From: Staphylococcus felis
GTDB taxonomy: Bacteria > Bacillota > Bacilli > Staphylococcales > Staphylococcaceae
Reading direction: 5' to 3'
Length of the DNA: 64,000 nt
Assembly (NCBI RefSeq): GCF_003012915.1
Contig: NZ_CP027770.1
Location: 868,001 to 932,000, forward strand
Both the position numbers and the translations under genes were made by a program. Positions within the stretch are counted from its first letter, which is position 1; each line of letters starts with the position of its first letter. Shown here piece by piece: positions 49,141 to 60,394 of this stretch. Under the pieces are notes generated by a model. It worked only from the letters and a program-made list of their open reading frames with translations. It did not search any database and was not told the origin of the DNA.

Positions 49141-49770
49141 TTACCATGATTCAATATTGGCACGTTCGCCTTTGAAATTATTTTGAGTCTGATGGCGCTG
49201 TGCGAGTAATGCCTCAACATCATTAATAGAGATGCCTTCTTCATACCATAAGACAGATAAGTGATAGAGGAGGTCTGCACTTTCAGATATCAACTCATCA
49301 CGGTTATGTTTCATTGCTGCGATGACCACTTCAAATGCTTCTTCTCCCAATTTTTTCGTGATTTTTTCTTTACCTTTTTCCATTAAATAATGTGTATATG
49401 ACGATTCATCTCGTTCAGACAATCGTTTTTGAATACTGTTTTCAAGCTGTTTGAGATCAAAAGGCCACTCTGTATTAAAGCAGCTGTGTGAGCCAGTATG
49501 ACATGTTGGTCCAACAGGGTTCACAAATAATAGTAAAGCGTCTTGGTCGCAATCTAAGTGCATATCGACTACTTTTTGAATATGACCTGATGTTTCGCCT
49601 TTTTGCCACAACCGCTTTTTAGAACGTGAATAAAACCAAGCAACCTTCGTATCGATTGTTTTTTGAAATGCTATTTCATCCATGTAGCCAAGCATTAAGA
49701 CTTGCTTTGTCGTAGCATCTTGTAAAATAACGGGTAATAGACCTTTTGAAAAGTCGGGTTTTAAGTCCAT
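49141..49770 (-). CDS. hisI: Bifunctional phosphoribosyl-AMP cyclohydrolase/phosphoribosyl-ATP pyrophosphatase
   Basis: 209 residues. The HisI half (about 1-110) has MLGYMDEIAF, WFYSRSKKRLWQKGETSGH and the Zn cysteines in CDQD and VGPTCHTGSHSC. The HisE half has KKLGEEAFEVVIAA and ADLLYHL. Steps 2 and 3 of histidine synthesis. Overlaps hisF by 10 bases; last gene of the operon. Confidence 0.95.
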   Translation of the reverse strand: MDLKPDFSKGLLPVILQDATTKQVLMLGYMDEIAFQKTIDTKVAWFYSRSKKRLWQKGETSGHIQKVVDMHLDCDQDALLLFVNPVGPTCHTGSHSCFNTEWPFDLKQLENSIQKRLSERDESSYTHYLMEKGKEKITKKLGEEAFEVVIAAMKHNRDELISESADLLYHLSVLWYEEGISINDVEALLAQRHQTQNNFKGERANIESW

Positions 49771-50525
49771 CTAACAGGGATACCTCCTTGTTGAAGTGCA
49801 GTTTTGATGTCGAATATTGTTGTCTCTTTATCATGTAGAATGCTTGCTGCTAATCCTGCTGAGACATCTGTCTTTGCAAATAATTCGGTAAAGTGACTAG
49901 GATTTCCTCCGCCGCCTGATGCGATAATAGGAATGTTGACAAGCTGTGCAATTTCGTTGAGATGATAAAGATCAAAGCCTTGTTTCATTCCATCGTATGC
50001 CATACTAGTAATGAGCAATTCACCAGCGCCTAAAGTTTCAACGTGTTGAACCCAATCATAGACGCGTACATCTGTCCGCTTTTTACCGCCATGTGTGCAG
50101 CAAAAATAATCATTCAACACCTCATCATATTGGCTGTCTATTGCGATACAGATACATTGTTTGCCAAATTTTTCGCTCGCTTGTCGTACTAAGTCTGGAT
50201 GATTTAATGCAGCTGAATTGAGTGAAACTTTATCCGCACCATTTTGTAGTAGTAGGGAAATATCATGAATTGAACGAATTCCACCGCCAACTGTAAGTGG
50301 AATAAAAAGGTGTTCTGCTGTTTGTCTAATGATGTCTAAAGTTAACGCATGCCCCTTTTCAGTCTTAGATATATCGAGGAATACGAGTTCATCTGCCCCT
50401 TCTTGATTGTAATAGGAAGCTAGGTCGGCAGGGTCACCAATGTCACGTAATCCTTTAAATTGCACCCCTTTAACGACACGGCCATCTTTGACATCAAGAC
50501 ACGGAATGATTCGTTTTTTGATCAT
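49761..50525 (-). CDS. hisF: Imidazole glycerol phosphate synthase cyclase subunit
   Basis: 254-residue beta/alpha barrel: [44 protein letters not shown] and [10 protein letters not shown]. Forms the glutamine-dependent complex with HisH. ATG 50525 follows GGGAGGGA; five codons further up are in frame. Confidence 0.95.
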   Translation of the reverse strand: MIKKRIIPCLDVKDGRVVKGVQFKGLRDIGDPADLASYYNQEGADELVFLDISKTEKGHALTLDIIRQTAEHLFIPLTVGGGIRSIHDISLLLQNGADKVSLNSAALNHPDLVRQASEKFGKQCICIAIDSQYDEVLNDYFCCTHGGKKRTDVRVYDWVQHVETLGAGELLITSMAYDGMKQGFDLYHLNEIAQLVNIPIIASGGGGNPSHFTELFAKTDVSAGLAASILHDKETTIFDIKTALQQGGIPVRWT

Positions 50526-51226
50526 GTGAGTCCCTCCCAAAATGTCGGTTGATGTGCTGCTTTGCCAACTATTGCAGCATGAACACCGATTGATTCAAGT
50601 TGTGCAATGTCGTCTTGATGACGAATCCCACCTGAGGCAATGACTGGGATGTCAACTGCTTTGACAAGTGCTTCTGTCGTTGCAAAATTGGGTCCTCCCA
50701 TTTTACCGTCCTTTGAGATATCTGTATAAATGATACCGCCGATAGGGAGGTGAGCGATGTCTTTTGCAAAAGCAATCACATCTAAACGTGTTTCTTCAAG
50801 CCATCCATTTACTTTAATGTCACGATGGTATGCATCAACTGAGACGTAAATTTTCCCAGGAAATAATTTACTCATGTCTTCTAACCAATCTATGTTCTGT
50901 ATTGCTTCTGTCCCGACAATACAATAATCTACACCTGCTAAAAAATATGAACGCAATGTTTCTTCATTTCGAATCCCACCACCAACTTCTATAGGTTTTT
51001 CAGATTGTTGTATAAGTGTCTCGATATAAGTGGATTCTGTAGCGCTTTGATCTTTTGCCCCCATTAAATCTACAATATGAATTCGATCGACGCATTGATA
51101 CTGGTTGTATAATTGGATACTCTCTTCAGCGGAATGTGGCATTTTTTCTGATGTCTCATATTGACCTTCTGTTAACCGCACACTTTGTCCATTTATCAAG
51201 TCAATGGCTGGCCATAGTTTTAACAT
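50522..51226 (-). CDS. hisA: ProFAR isomerase
   Basis: 234-residue barrel paralogous to His[44 protein letters not shown] and [12 protein letters not shown]. Isomerises ProFAR to PRFAR. Overlaps hisH by 26 bases. Confidence 0.95.
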   Translation of the reverse strand: MLKLWPAIDLINGQSVRLTEGQYETSEKMPHSAEESIQLYNQYQCVDRIHIVDLMGAKDQSATESTYIETLIQQSEKPIEVGGGIRNEETLRSYFLAGVDYCIVGTEAIQNIDWLEDMSKLFPGKIYVSVDAYHRDIKVNGWLEETRLDVIAFAKDIAHLPIGGIIYTDISKDGKMGGPNFATTEALVKAVDIPVIASGGIRHQDDIAQLESIGVHAAIVGKAAHQPTFWEGLT

Positions 51227-51794
51227 TTGAGAAACCTCCCTCCAAAGCTGTTTTTAGAATTATCAAGCCATTATTTCCGCTTTTTTCGGGATGAAATTGA
51301 ATGCCAGTGTACTGTTGGTGCTGAACGATAGCAGGAATATCTGTGCCATACGATGCATAAGCTATTACGTTTTCATCCATTGGTGCTTGATAGCTGTGAA
51401 CAAAGTAGACATCGTGATTCAAAGCTTCAGATGGACTTTGCAACGTATTCCAACCCAGATGTGGTACTGTATAGGATGTATTGATTGGAAAAATTTGACC
51501 TGGTAATAATCCTAAACCTTCAACTTCACCTTCAGCACTTCTTTCATATAGCAGTTGCATGCCTAGGCAAATCCCGATAATGGGTTGAGATGTTACTTTT
51601 AAATAGTGATCCAAATGATAGGATTTGATTGTTTGCATGGCGTCTTTGAAGTGACCGACACCTGGAAGAATAAGCGTGTCTGCTTTGGATAATACATCAA
51701 GGTCACGTGATAAGACGACATCATAGTCTAAGTATTCAATGGCTCGTTTAACATTGAGAACGTTACCTAATCCGTAATCTACAATGGCAATCAT
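51201..51794 (-). CDS. hisH: Imidazole glycerol phosphate synthase glutamine amidotransferase subunit
   Basis: 197 residues, class I amidotransferase. [29 protein letters not shown], the nucleophile in GICLGMQLL, and [10 protein letters not shown] with the His/Glu. Delivers ammonia to HisF. Confidence 0.95.
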   Translation of the reverse strand: MIAIVDYGLGNVLNVKRAIEYLDYDVVLSRDLDVLSKADTLILPGVGHFKDAMQTIKSYHLDHYLKVTSQPIIGICLGMQLLYERSAEGEVEGLGLLPGQIFPINTSYTVPHLGWNTLQSPSEALNHDVYFVHSYQAPMDENVIAYASYGTDIPAIVQHQQYTGIQFHPEKSGNNGLIILKTALEGGFSNVKTMASH

Positions 51795-52366
51795 TCTATC
51801 ACACCTTTCGATGAGGGAATTCGATTGATATCAGAAGGTGAAAGGGCTTGTTTTAAGGCGCGGGCGAAAGCTTTAAATATCGCTTCAATCTCATGATGTG
51901 TATTGCCTTGGCGCAATAAATCGAGATGCACAGTTAATCGTGCATTAATGACAAGCGCTCTAAAAAATTCTTCAACAAGCTCTGTATCAAATGTGCCTAC
52001 CTTTTCTTTGCTAAATTGTGCGTCAAAATGAAGGTAAGGTCGTCCACTAATATCAACGACAGCACGTGCTAATGTTTCGTCCATTGGTAAATATTGTGTA
52101 CCGTACCGTTCGAAATGAGACTTATCCTTTATGATTTGTAAAAGGAGTTGGCCTAGTACAATGCCGATATCCTCTGTTGTATGGTGGTCGTCTACCCACG
52201 TATCACCTGTGACATCAATTTTGAGACTCAATCCGCTATGAAAGCTGAAAAGGGTTAACATATGATCTAAAAAGCCAATACCAGTTTGTACATGGCTATC
52301 ATTGCCCTCTATGATTTCGATAGCAATTTTTGTTTCTTTTGTTTCACGATTGATTTGATAAGCCAT
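51791..52366 (-). CDS. hisB: Imidazoleglycerol-phosphate dehydratase
   Basis: 191 residues. GFLDHMLTLFSFHSG, DDHHTTEDIGIVLG and NTHHEIEAIFKAFARAL carry the Mn-binding histidines. ATG 52366 follows GGAGTG; the frame runs upstream into hisC without a site. Monofunctional (no phosphatase half), as in other Firmicutes. Confidence 0.95.
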   Translation of the reverse strand: MAYQINRETKETKIAIEIIEGNDSHVQTGIGFLDHMLTLFSFHSGLSLKIDVTGDTWVDDHHTTEDIGIVLGQLLLQIIKDKSHFERYGTQYLPMDETLARAVVDISGRPYLHFDAQFSKEKVGTFDTELVEEFFRALVINARLTVHLDLLRQGNTHHEIEAIFKAFARALKQALSPSDINRIPSSKGVIE

Positions 52367-53360
52367 GTTTTTCACTCCATTCTTTAATAGCTTTTTCAAA
52401 TGCGTCAAGTTCTTCATCAGTAGCGATAGAATATCGCACACATTGTGTCATGGCGGCTTCAGTCTTTGGATCGTAAAATCTTGGAATAAACCCTTTTTCT
52501 TCTAGGAATTGACCTAACGCTACAGCTTGATTTCCTCTAGTGAGCACGAAATTGGTTTCACTCGGAAAAACAGTCATATGCTTTCTAGCGTAGGTATTCA
52601 TAATTGTTTTGAGTCTATGACTTAAATGCCGCTGGTATGCGACGTGCTTTTTAGTGTCGTCTTGGTGTTCAAAAAGATGAATCGCAATATCCAACGTCAG
52701 TGTAGATAGGGGATAAGGGTGTTCAATTTCACGCATCATCTTGATTGTTTGTTCGGTGCTTAGTAATAGACCTAAGCGTAATCCTGCTATTGCAAAGGCT
52801 TTAGATAATGTGCGCATTACAATAATATGGTCTTGAAGCGGTAATTGAACTGGTGTTGTGAAGTCAACATACGCTTCATCTATGACTAAATAACCTTTAA
52901 TTGCTTGCATTTTATCGGCTAATTCCTGTATATACCTTTCGTCAAAACGATGTCCTGTTGGGTTGTGTGGGTTACTAAAGATGAAGAAACTCGGCTGAAT
53001 TTGATCAATGGCTGCGAGTACCTTGTCGATTGGGAAGGTTAATTCATCAGTTGCATCAATAAAGTAAATCTGACGTTTTGTTTGATTGGCATAATCTTGA
53101 TACATAAAAAAGTCTGGATTAAGCGTTAAACAAGGTCCCTCAGGCATTTGAAACATCAATTTTTGAATGAGTTCATCAGAGCCATTTCCACAACAAATTT
53201 GGTCAACCTCTAAATTGCCGTAGTATTGTGCATAAGCGCGTCTAAAACGATCATATTGTTCGTCAGGGTATTGATGATATTCACTCGATAGGATGATTTG
53301 GGTTAATGTCTTATCATCTATAGGTTTGATGGGGCTTTCGTTTTTATTCATTCGTATCAT
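52344..53360 (-). CDS. hisC: Histidinol-phosphate aminotransferase
   Basis: 338-residue PLP enzyme of fold type I. MNKNESPI, CGNGSDELI, FSNPHNPTGH, DEAYVDF and the PLP lysine in TLSKAFAIAGLRLG. Overlaps hisD (17 bases) and hisB (23 bases). GGAGG lies upstream of ATG 53360. Confidence 0.95.
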   Translation of the reverse strand: MIRMNKNESPIKPIDDKTLTQIILSSEYHQYPDEQYDRFRRAYAQYYGNLEVDQICCGNGSDELIQKLMFQMPEGPCLTLNPDFFMYQDYANQTKRQIYFIDATDELTFPIDKVLAAIDQIQPSFFIFSNPHNPTGHRFDERYIQELADKMQAIKGYLVIDEAYVDFTTPVQLPLQDHIIVMRTLSKAFAIAGLRLGLLLSTEQTIKMMREIEHPYPLSTLTLDIAIHLFEHQDDTKKHVAYQRHLSHRLKTIMNTYARKHMTVFPSETNFVLTRGNQAVALGQFLEEKGFIPRFYDPKTEAAMTQCVRYSIATDEELDAFEKAIKEWSEKHGLSNQS

Positions 53361-54615
53361 CTTGCAAGCCTCCTTTACGAATTAATAAAGAATGTCTATG
53401 ATTGTATAACTGTTCCTCTTGTGCAATTTGTGATGCATCGACATATGTCTCTTTAAAGGTCTGTTGTGACAAATGAATAACCGTGTGCTTCGTCAAGAAA
53501 TCATTTACAGATAAGCCATGTTGGAATCTTGCAGTGCGGTTTGTAGGTAAAACATGACTAGGTCCTGCTATATAATCACCCATAACTTCTGGTGAGAAAC
53601 TGCCTAAAAAAAGACTACCTACATAGTGTATATAAGGAACGTAATCTTCTGGTGATTTAGTTTGAATTGAGGCATGTTCTGGCGCAATTTTATTCATGAC
53701 CTGACAACTTTCATCAAAGTGATTTGTATGAATTAAATAGTGATGATTTTTTAAACTTTCTTTTAATATTGATTGACGTTCAGTTCTCTCGCTTAGATAC
53801 TGAATTTTTTCGGATAGTTCGCTTAATAAAGAGTGATCGGTTGATATGACGAAAGTACGTGCTAATTCATCATGTTCTGCCTGAGCTAACACATCATAGG
53901 CTACTGCATCGATATCACATGATGCATCGATAATAAGTGCTATTTCACTTGGTCCAGCAATTTGATCAATACCGACTATGCCATATAATAACTTTTTGGC
54001 ATATGCAACATATTGATTACCGGGACCTACGATTTTATCAACTTTATCAATAGTTTCTGTGCCATAAGCGAGTGCAGCAATACTTTGAGCACCACCGACT
54101 TGATATATGTGATTAACACCTGTGATGTAACAAGCTGCTAGCACGCTTTTAGCAATACCTGTTGATTGTGGAGGAGTAACCACTGTAATATTTTTAACGC
54201 CTGCTACTTGAGCTAATGTCACTGTCATAAGTACGGTCGAAGGATAGCTTGCTTTGCCACCTGGTACATAAACGCCTACAGATTCTATAGGACGATAAAC
54301 TTCATACATTTCTGACTGATAATCACCATCTGTGTAGCGAATTTTTGCTTGATATGTTTTGATACGCTCGTAACTATGATGAAGTGCTTTTTTTAAGTCG
54401 GCATCAAGGTCATCATAAGCTTGTTTCATCTCTTCTTTTGGTATTTCAAGTTGAGCGATTTCAACTTGATCGAACTGTTTATTATAGTTGTATAAAGCGA
54501 GATCACCCTTTTCTTTGACGTTTTCACATATTTTTGCGATATGATCATGTAACGACAAGTCAAGTGGTTCTGATGATTGGTAATCATTTAAAAATGATTG
54601 TGTATTATAAATCAA
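53344..54615 (-). CDS. hisD: Histidinol dehydrogenase
   Basis: 423 residues, Zn- and NAD-dependent, last two oxidations to histidine. VYVPGGKASYPSTVLMT, GGAQSIAALAYGT, IAGPSEIALI, AQAEHDELA and AGPSHVLPTNRTARF. TTG start after AGGGGTG; overlaps hisG by 11 bases. Confidence 0.95.
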   Translation of the reverse strand: MIYNTQSFLNDYQSSEPLDLSLHDHIAKICENVKEKGDLALYNYNKQFDQVEIAQLEIPKEEMKQAYDDLDADLKKALHHSYERIKTYQAKIRYTDGDYQSEMYEVYRPIESVGVYVPGGKASYPSTVLMTVTLAQVAGVKNITVVTPPQSTGIAKSVLAACYITGVNHIYQVGGAQSIAALAYGTETIDKVDKIVGPGNQYVAYAKKLLYGIVGIDQIAGPSEIALIIDASCDIDAVAYDVLAQAEHDELARTFVISTDHSLLSELSEKIQYLSERTERQSILKESLKNHHYLIHTNHFDESCQVMNKIAPEHASIQTKSPEDYVPYIHYVGSLFLGSFSPEVMGDYIAGPSHVLPTNRTARFQHGLSVNDFLTKHTVIHLSQQTFKETYVDASQIAQEEQLYNHRHSLLIRKGGLQDDTNE

Positions 54616-55219
54616 TTTTGGACACCCCTAACATTTGGATGAATGCATCAATCGCGCTTGATTGAGTAAAGAAGCTTTGTCTATTCGTAATTAATTGAGC
54701 TTGTATATCTCTAATATGTTCTTTTTCGATAAGCCCGTTTGAACGTAACGTTGTCCCTGTTTGTACAATATCAACAATGCCATCAACCATTCCGATAACA
54801 CATGCTAATTCAATAGAACCTGATAGTTCTATGCAGGTGATATCACGGCCTGTGGATTTAAAGTAATCTTGAGCCATGTTAGGAAAAGAAGTGGCAATCG
54901 TTTTATATGTTTGAGTGGAATCAAACGATGCGACGGATAGGTGACATTGACCAAAAGGCAATGCTAATAACTGATTGACATCATATTGATTTTCACTTAG
55001 AATATCGCCTCCTGTAATCCCGATGTCTGCAATCCCTTGTTCGACATAAATAGGGACGTCTTTACCTTTTACAAATAAAAAGTGATAGTTTTCGGTTTTT
55101 ATTTGTAATTGTCGCTCGCGTGACTCAAGTTGTTCGACTAATTCATTTTGATTGATTGAAGCCAAATAGGCTATAAAGCTTTTTAATAAACGTCCTTTTG
55201 CTAATGCAATCGTAAGCAC
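54605..55219 (-). CDS. hisG: ATP phosphoribosyltransferase, short form
   Basis: 204 residues; TIALAKGRLL, DVPIYVEQGIADIGITGGDI and the PRPP loop GIVDIVQTGTTLRSNGL. The short form lacks the regulatory C-terminal domain and needs HisZ, encoded just upstream. GTG start with AAGGAGG. Confidence 0.95.
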   Translation of the reverse strand: MLTIALAKGRLLKSFIAYLASINQNELVEQLESRERQLQIKTENYHFLFVKGKDVPIYVEQGIADIGITGGDILSENQYDVNQLLALPFGQCHLSVASFDSTQTYKTIATSFPNMAQDYFKSTGRDITCIELSGSIELACVIGMVDGIVDIVQTGTTLRSNGLIEKEHIRDIQAQLITNRQSFFTQSSAIDAFIQMLGVSKIDL

Positions 55220-55234
55220 ATCGTTTGCCTCCTT

Positions 55235-56038
55235 TTATAATGTCAATCCGAGTCCAAAGCCTTCTAAGCCGTTATTATAATAACCACCTGACAATACACG
55301 TTCATCTGTTAAATGTGCTTTTACGAAAGTTCCCTTGTAATAGGAACGTGGTGCAAGTGGAGTGATATCTAGATGAATTTCGTTTAGGCCTAGTAATTTA
55401 AAAAATGTTGCCCAACGATTTAAGCTTGCGATGATATGGTGCTCTACGTTATAAATCAAGTTTAATCGCTCGAGTTGTTGGTGTGTTGGTGTTAGAAGTA
55501 ACTGTACAATGGGATGTTGAACGCCTAGTTTTACTTTAAGTTCTGAGATATTGCGCTGTGTGATAAGTGTAAGAATATCTTCTGTCTTTTCTTTTTGATC
55601 TAAAAGTAAATCGATCAACTGGTAATGTCCGATAACTACATATTGTATGTCAGCATTGAGTTCAGATTGAATATAAGTGTAAAAAAATTTAAATGCTTGA
55701 TGAATATCTTGAATAGTAGGGTTGTAACATTCTAATCCTAGTTGTGTATGGACTTGTTGATGTCTCACAATAGGGCCACTATATGCAATTGCAAAATCTT
55801 GAAGTGGATAATGTTGATAGTAACGTACTAGTTGATCTGTAAAGTCATTGCGTAATGCATAAATCATTTCACCATTTTGCCAAATGCTACGCTCACCCAT
55901 CTGCTTTAAATCATCAGAAGTTAGTTGTGACCACTTCAAAGATTCAATAAAAGACGTGTCGATGAGCGTAAAGCCATGACGAGAGAAATACTCTAAAAAG
56001 CGAACTTCTAATGTCTTGTATTTGAGAAGTTGTTGCAT
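55235..56038 (-). CDS. hisZ: ATP phosphoribosyltransferase regulatory subunit
   Basis: 267 residues resembling histidyl-tRNA synthetase without the anticodon domain. ALRNDFTDQLVRYY and SGPIVRHQQVHTQLGLECY resemble class II motifs, and LSGGYYNNGLEGFGLGLTL is at the end. Activates HisG and gives histidine feedback. First gene of the operon; the region before it (56039-56110) has no clear operator that I can name. Confidence 0.9.
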   Translation of the reverse strand: MQQLLKYKTLEVRFLEYFSRHGFTLIDTSFIESLKWSQLTSDDLKQMGERSIWQNGEMIYALRNDFTDQLVRYYQHYPLQDFAIAYSGPIVRHQQVHTQLGLECYNPTIQDIHQAFKFFYTYIQSELNADIQYVVIGHYQLIDLLLDQKEKTEDILTLITQRNISELKVKLGVQHPIVQLLLTPTHQQLERLNLIYNVEHHIIASLNRWATFFKLLGLNEIHLDITPLAPRSYYKGTFVKAHLTDERVLSGGYYNNGLEGFGLGLTL

Positions 56039-56248
56039 GAAGATAACCTCACTTTCATTCTCTACCGAACTAAAGTATTTTTAAGAATATGGTTATCATA
56101 GCATACTGATATTTTGATTTCAATGAATAATCTGAAAATAAAGAAAAATACAAGCTTGCTAGGTAGATATTAAATAATCGTATTTCATGCAATCAAACTG
56201 TATAATTGAAAGTGAATCGTTAAATTTTATAGATATAAGGAGTGATTC

Positions 56249-56914
56249 ATGATGAATTATGAAAAATATATAGATCATACACTTTTAAAACCAGAAACAA
56301 CGCGTGATCAAATCGATCGTATTATCGAAGAAGCGAAAACATATCACTTTAAATCAGTGTGTGTCAACCCTACTCATGTTGAATATGCTGCCCAACAATT
56401 AGAAGGGTCTGACGTTTTAGTATGTACGGTCATTGGCTTCCCACTTGGAGCGTCAACAACTGAAACGAAAGCATTCGAAACACGTGACGCAATCGCAAAA
56501 GGTGCAGATGAGATTGATATGGTGATCAACATCGGCGAATTAAAAGACGGGCGTGATGACGATGTGCAACGTGATATCGCAGCTGTTGTAGAAGCGGCGC
56601 AAGGTCACACAGTCAAAGTCATTATCGAAACAGTTTTATTAACAGATGAGGAGAAAGTGAAAGCGTCAGAACTTTCAAAAGCAGCAGGGGCGCACTTTGT
56701 GAAAACATCTACAGGCTTCGCTGGTGGTGGCGCAACACCTGAAGATGTGAAGCTCATGAAAGATACTGTAGGGGATGCATTAGAAGTGAAAGCATCAGGT
56801 GGCGTTCGAAACTTAGATGACTTTAAAGCAATGCTCGATGCAGGTGCTACGCGTGTAGGCGCAAGTGCAGGTGTACAGATTATGCAAGGATTAGAAGCAG
56901 ACACAGACTATTAA
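56249..56914 (+). CDS. deoC: Deoxyribose-phosphate aldolase
   Basis: 221 residues, class I aldolase cleaving deoxyribose-5-phosphate to acetaldehyde and glyceraldehyde-3-phosphate. [27 protein letters not shown], and [13 protein letters not shown] with the Schiff-base lysine, then [19 protein letters not shown] fits the ATG at 56249 or 56252. In operon with deoB for nucleoside catabolism. Confidence 0.96.
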   Translation: MMNYEKYIDHTLLKPETTRDQIDRIIEEAKTYHFKSVCVNPTHVEYAAQQLEGSDVLVCTVIGFPLGASTTETKAFETRDAIAKGADEIDMVINIGELKDGRDDDVQRDIAAVVEAAQGHTVKVIIETVLLTDEEKVKASELSKAAGAHFVKTSTGFAGGGATPEDVKLMKDTVGDALEVKASGGVRNLDDFKAMLDAGATRVGASAGVQIMQGLEADTDY

Positions 56915-56941
56915 TGACTCGGCGAAGAGGAGTGAAGGAGT

Positions 56942-58120
56942 ATGGCAAGACCATTTCAACGTATTCATATCATCGTAATGGACTCAGTCGGCATCGGTGA
57001 AGCACCAGATGCCAAAGACTTTAACGACGAAGGTTCACATACGCTCAAACATACATTAGAAGGCTTCAATCAAACGTTACCCGCGTTAGAACGTTTAGGC
57101 TTAGGTAATATTGATGATCTACCAGTGGTCAAGCGTGTTGAAGACCCACAAGCGTACTATACAAAACTGAGCGAAGCGTCAGTAGGTAAAGATACGATGA
57201 CAGGACATTGGGAAATAATGGGACTGAATATTCACAAGCCATTCAAAGTTTATCCGAATGGCTTCCCAGATGAACTTATCGAACAAATTGAATCGGTGAC
57301 AGGACGCAAAGTAGTCGCTAACCGTCCAGCATCAGGCACACAAATTATCGATGAGTGGGGCGAGCATCAGATGAAAACAGGCGATTTGATCGTCTATACA
57401 TCGGCGGATCCAGTTTTACAAATTGCAGCACATGAAGATATTATTCCACTCGAAGAACTGTATGATATTTGTGAAAAAGTACGTGAGATGACAAAAGATC
57501 CGAAATATTTGATCGGTCGGATTATTGCACGACCATACGTCGGGGAGCCTGGCAATTTTACCCGCACAAGCAACCGTCATGACTATGCGCTAAAGCCATT
57601 CGGCAAAACAGTGATGAACACATTAAAAGATGAAGGCTACGATGTGATTGCGATCGGTAAAATTAATGACATCTTTGATGGAGAAGGCGTGACACAAGCG
57701 GTTCGTACGAAAAATAATATGGACGGCATGGATCAACTCATGAAAGTCGTTGAGCAAGACTTTACAGGGATGAGCTTTTTAAATCTCGTTGACTTCGATG
57801 CGTTGTATGGACATCGTCGTGACAAACCAGGCTATGCGCAAGCCATTAAAGACTTTGATGAGCGCTTACCGGACTTGCTTGAAGCATTGCATGAAGATGA
57901 CTTACTCATCATTACAGCTGATCACGGTAACGATCCAACAGCAGAAGGAACAGATCATACACGTGAGTATATTCCAGTCTTAATGTACAGCCCAAAATTC
58001 AACGGAGGTCAAGCGCTTGAAGGTGATACGACCTTTAGTTCGATCGGTGCGACCATTGCGGACAACTTCGGCGTAACATTACCTGACTATGGCCGCAGTT
58101 ATTTAAAAGCATTAAAATAA
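56942..58120 (+). CDS. deoB: Phosphopentomutase
   Basis: 392 residues, alkaline-phosphatase-superfamily mutase. [15 protein letters not shown], the phospho-threonine region [14 protein letters not shown], and [20 protein letters not shown] with metal ligands. Converts (deoxy)ribose-1-phosphate to the 5-phosphate, the DeoC substrate. 27 bases after deoC, AAGGAG present. Confidence 0.96.
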   Translation: MARPFQRIHIIVMDSVGIGEAPDAKDFNDEGSHTLKHTLEGFNQTLPALERLGLGNIDDLPVVKRVEDPQAYYTKLSEASVGKDTMTGHWEIMGLNIHKPFKVYPNGFPDELIEQIESVTGRKVVANRPASGTQIIDEWGEHQMKTGDLIVYTSADPVLQIAAHEDIIPLEELYDICEKVREMTKDPKYLIGRIIARPYVGEPGNFTRTSNRHDYALKPFGKTVMNTLKDEGYDVIAIGKINDIFDGEGVTQAVRTKNNMDGMDQLMKVVEQDFTGMSFLNLVDFDALYGHRRDKPGYAQAIKDFDERLPDLLEALHEDDLLIITADHGNDPTAEGTDHTREYIPVLMYSPKFNGGQALEGDTTFSSIGATIADNFGVTLPDYGRSYLKALK

Positions 58121-58135
58121 CATAACTTGACTATA

Positions 58136-58424
58136 AGAGATTGGGACATCAATCTCAAAATAATAGCGTAGAGATGATTGATTCATGATTGAATCACCTC
58201 TACGTTTTTCTTTTATCAATCATTCGTATTGTTTGGCTCGCATTTCCTAGGGGATGGGTCGAGCCGCGGTCTCGACGCTCATCCTATTCCCTCAGGCGTC
58301 TCGCCAACAATACTATGTGATATACATGTAATTTTGCTTTAAAAAAAGACATTTTCGTATCATTGAATGAATCGCCTCATTATAAGAAAACTTCGAGATA
58401 TTTATGTCCCAGCCTGTTTTTTAT
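58136..58424. terminator. Long composite hairpin region after deoB
   Basis: GATTGGGACAT near 58141 and ATGTCCCAGCC near 58405 are complementary ends, with TTTTTT following. Inside are smaller stems: GTAGAGATGATTGATTCAT with its complement ending CTCTAC at ~58202, and a GC-rich CCTAGGGGATGGGTCGAG region around 58247-58310. Probably a terminator enlarged by intergenic repeat DNA. The rest up to 58639 holds only the lytS leader. Confidence 0.6.
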
Positions 58425-58639
58425 CTTGTTGTGACCCAATTCCAAATATTTGAGGAGATACTTTATATTAAAATTGATTCATAAACTTCACAATTATAAA
58501 AGTATGTAAACAAATTCATATGCTAAAATAAAATGTAATCCATATTAATTTTATAGTGAATGAATATAGATGATAGACTGTACTGTAAAGTATCGTCTGT
58601 TTTGAGCACGATTAAAAGAAAACGGTAGAAGGTGCATAT

Positions 58640-60391
58640 ATGTTTAACTTAATGATTCTATTACTTGAGCGTGTCGGTTTAATTATTATTCTGGCTTATC
58701 TTTTAATGAATTTACGCTATTTCAAAAAGACAATGAACAACCGAGACAGTTGGCGTTCAAAATGGCAGCTCTGTATCGTGTTTAGTTTGTTTGCGATTAT
58801 GTCTAATTTTACGGGGATTGTGATTCATAATGGAGACATCTTATCAAGTCAAATTTATTTTCAACTTGAGGATGATGTATCACTCGCAAATACACGTGTA
58901 CTTACAATTGGTGTAGCTGGTTTAGTTGGAGGTCCATTTGTAGGGGCTATTGTTGGGATTGTTTCTGGCGTATTTCGGTTTTATATGGGCGGTGCAGAAG
59001 CGTATACATATTTAGTTTCATCACTCTTTATTGGTTTGATTGCAGGTTACTTTGGTCAGCATACGCGTCGCATTCAAGAGCGATATCCTTCAATTGGAAT
59101 GAGCGCATTAATTGGTGCATTGATGGAGATTTTACAGATGATTTGCATCTACCTATTAGCCCAAGATAAAACCCATGCCATTGATTTATTGCAATTAATC
59201 GCACTGCCGATGATTATTGTCAATAGTACAGGGACGGCTATTTTTATGTCAATTATCATTTCAACACTCAAGCATGAAGAACGTATGCGTGCTGTTCAGA
59301 CACATGACGTATTACAGATTACCAACCAAACATTGCCATACTTTAAAGAAGGGTTAAACCAACACTCCGCGCAACATGTGGCGATGATTATTAAAGACTT
59401 AATGAAAGTGTCAGCAGTTGCTATTACGAGTGGGCGTGATATTTTAGCGCATGTCGGTGCAGGAAGTGATCATCACGTCCCGCAAAAGGAAATTGTGACA
59501 CACTTATCTAAAGAGGTCATGCATACAGGCGAACTCAAAGAAGTGCACACTAAAGAAGAAATAGGATGTCCTCACGAAGATTGTCCTTTACATGCAGCTA
59601 TTGTGATTCCACTAAAGACACATGGCGTTGTCATCGGCACATTGAAAATGTATTTCACAGATCCAAACGATTTGACCTTTGTTGAGCGCCAACTTGCAGA
59701 AGGATTAGCAAAAATCTTTTGTAGTCAAATTGAACTAGGTGAAGCTGAAATGCAAGGTAAATTATTAAAAGATGCAGAAATTAAATCCCTACAAGCGCAA
59801 GTGAATCCACACTTTTTCTTTAATGCGATTAATACGATTTCAGCACTAGTTAGAATTGACAGTGAAAAAGCACGAGAATTATTATTAGAGCTTAGTCATT
59901 TTTTCAGATCCAACTTACAAGGGTCTCGTCAAAATAAAATCACACTTGATAAAGAGTTAGGTCAAGTGTCTGCATACTTATCTTTAGAGCAAGCACGATT
60001 TCCGGGGCGCTTCAATATTCAATTTGATGTTCCAGAGTCTTATATGGATGTATTAGTCCCGCCATTTTTGATTCAAATTCTTGTTGAAAATGCGTTGAAG
60101 CATGCATTTCACAATCGAAAAAAAGACAATCAAATTATTGTTTCAGCTCGGTTAGAAAGTGAGGGACTAATGATTTCGGTACAAGATAATGGTCAAGGTA
60201 TTCCTCAAGATAAGCTCACCATCCTTGGGAAAAAAGCAGTGAAGTCGGAGTCTGGGACAGGTAGTGCGCTTGAAAATTTAAATTTACGGTTGAAAGGATT
60301 ATTCGGAAAAGCGTCGATGCTCCATTTTGAATCCAATCAAACTGGTACAACAGTATGGTGTCAATTACCATATGAAAGAGAAGAGGTGTAA
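58640..60391 (+). CDS. lytS: Sensor histidine kinase LytS
   Basis: 583 residues. A 5TM-LytS sensor domain (about 1-190, with VAGLVGGPFVGAIVGIVSG), a GAF-like domain (about 220-360) and a kinase domain with phospho-acceptor motif QAQVNPHFFFNAINTISAL, then LVENALKHAFHN and DNGQGIPQDK (N and G boxes). Senses membrane potential or pyruvate-related signals in relatives and controls lrgAB. Followed directly by lytR. Confidence 0.95.
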   Translation: MFNLMILLLERVGLIIILAYLLMNLRYFKKTMNNRDSWRSKWQLCIVFSLFAIMSNFTGIVIHNGDILSSQIYFQLEDDVSLANTRVLTIGVAGLVGGPFVGAIVGIVSGVFRFYMGGAEAYTYLVSSLFIGLIAGYFGQHTRRIQERYPSIGMSALIGALMEILQMICIYLLAQDKTHAIDLLQLIALPMIIVNSTGTAIFMSIIISTLKHEERMRAVQTHDVLQITNQTLPYFKEGLNQHSAQHVAMIIKDLMKVSAVAITSGRDILAHVGAGSDHHVPQKEIVTHLSKEVMHTGELKEVHTKEEIGCPHEDCPLHAAIVIPLKTHGVVIGTLKMYFTDPNDLTFVERQLAEGLAKIFCSQIELGEAEMQGKLLKDAEIKSLQAQVNPHFFFNAINTISALVRIDSEKARELLLELSHFFRSNLQGSRQNKITLDKELGQVSAYLSLEQARFPGRFNIQFDVPESYMDVLVPPFLIQILVENALKHAFHNRKKDNQIIVSARLESEGLMISVQDNGQGIPQDKLTILGKKAVKSESGTGSALENLNLRLKGLFGKASMLHFESNQTGTTVWCQLPYEREEV

Positions 60392-60394
60392 GTG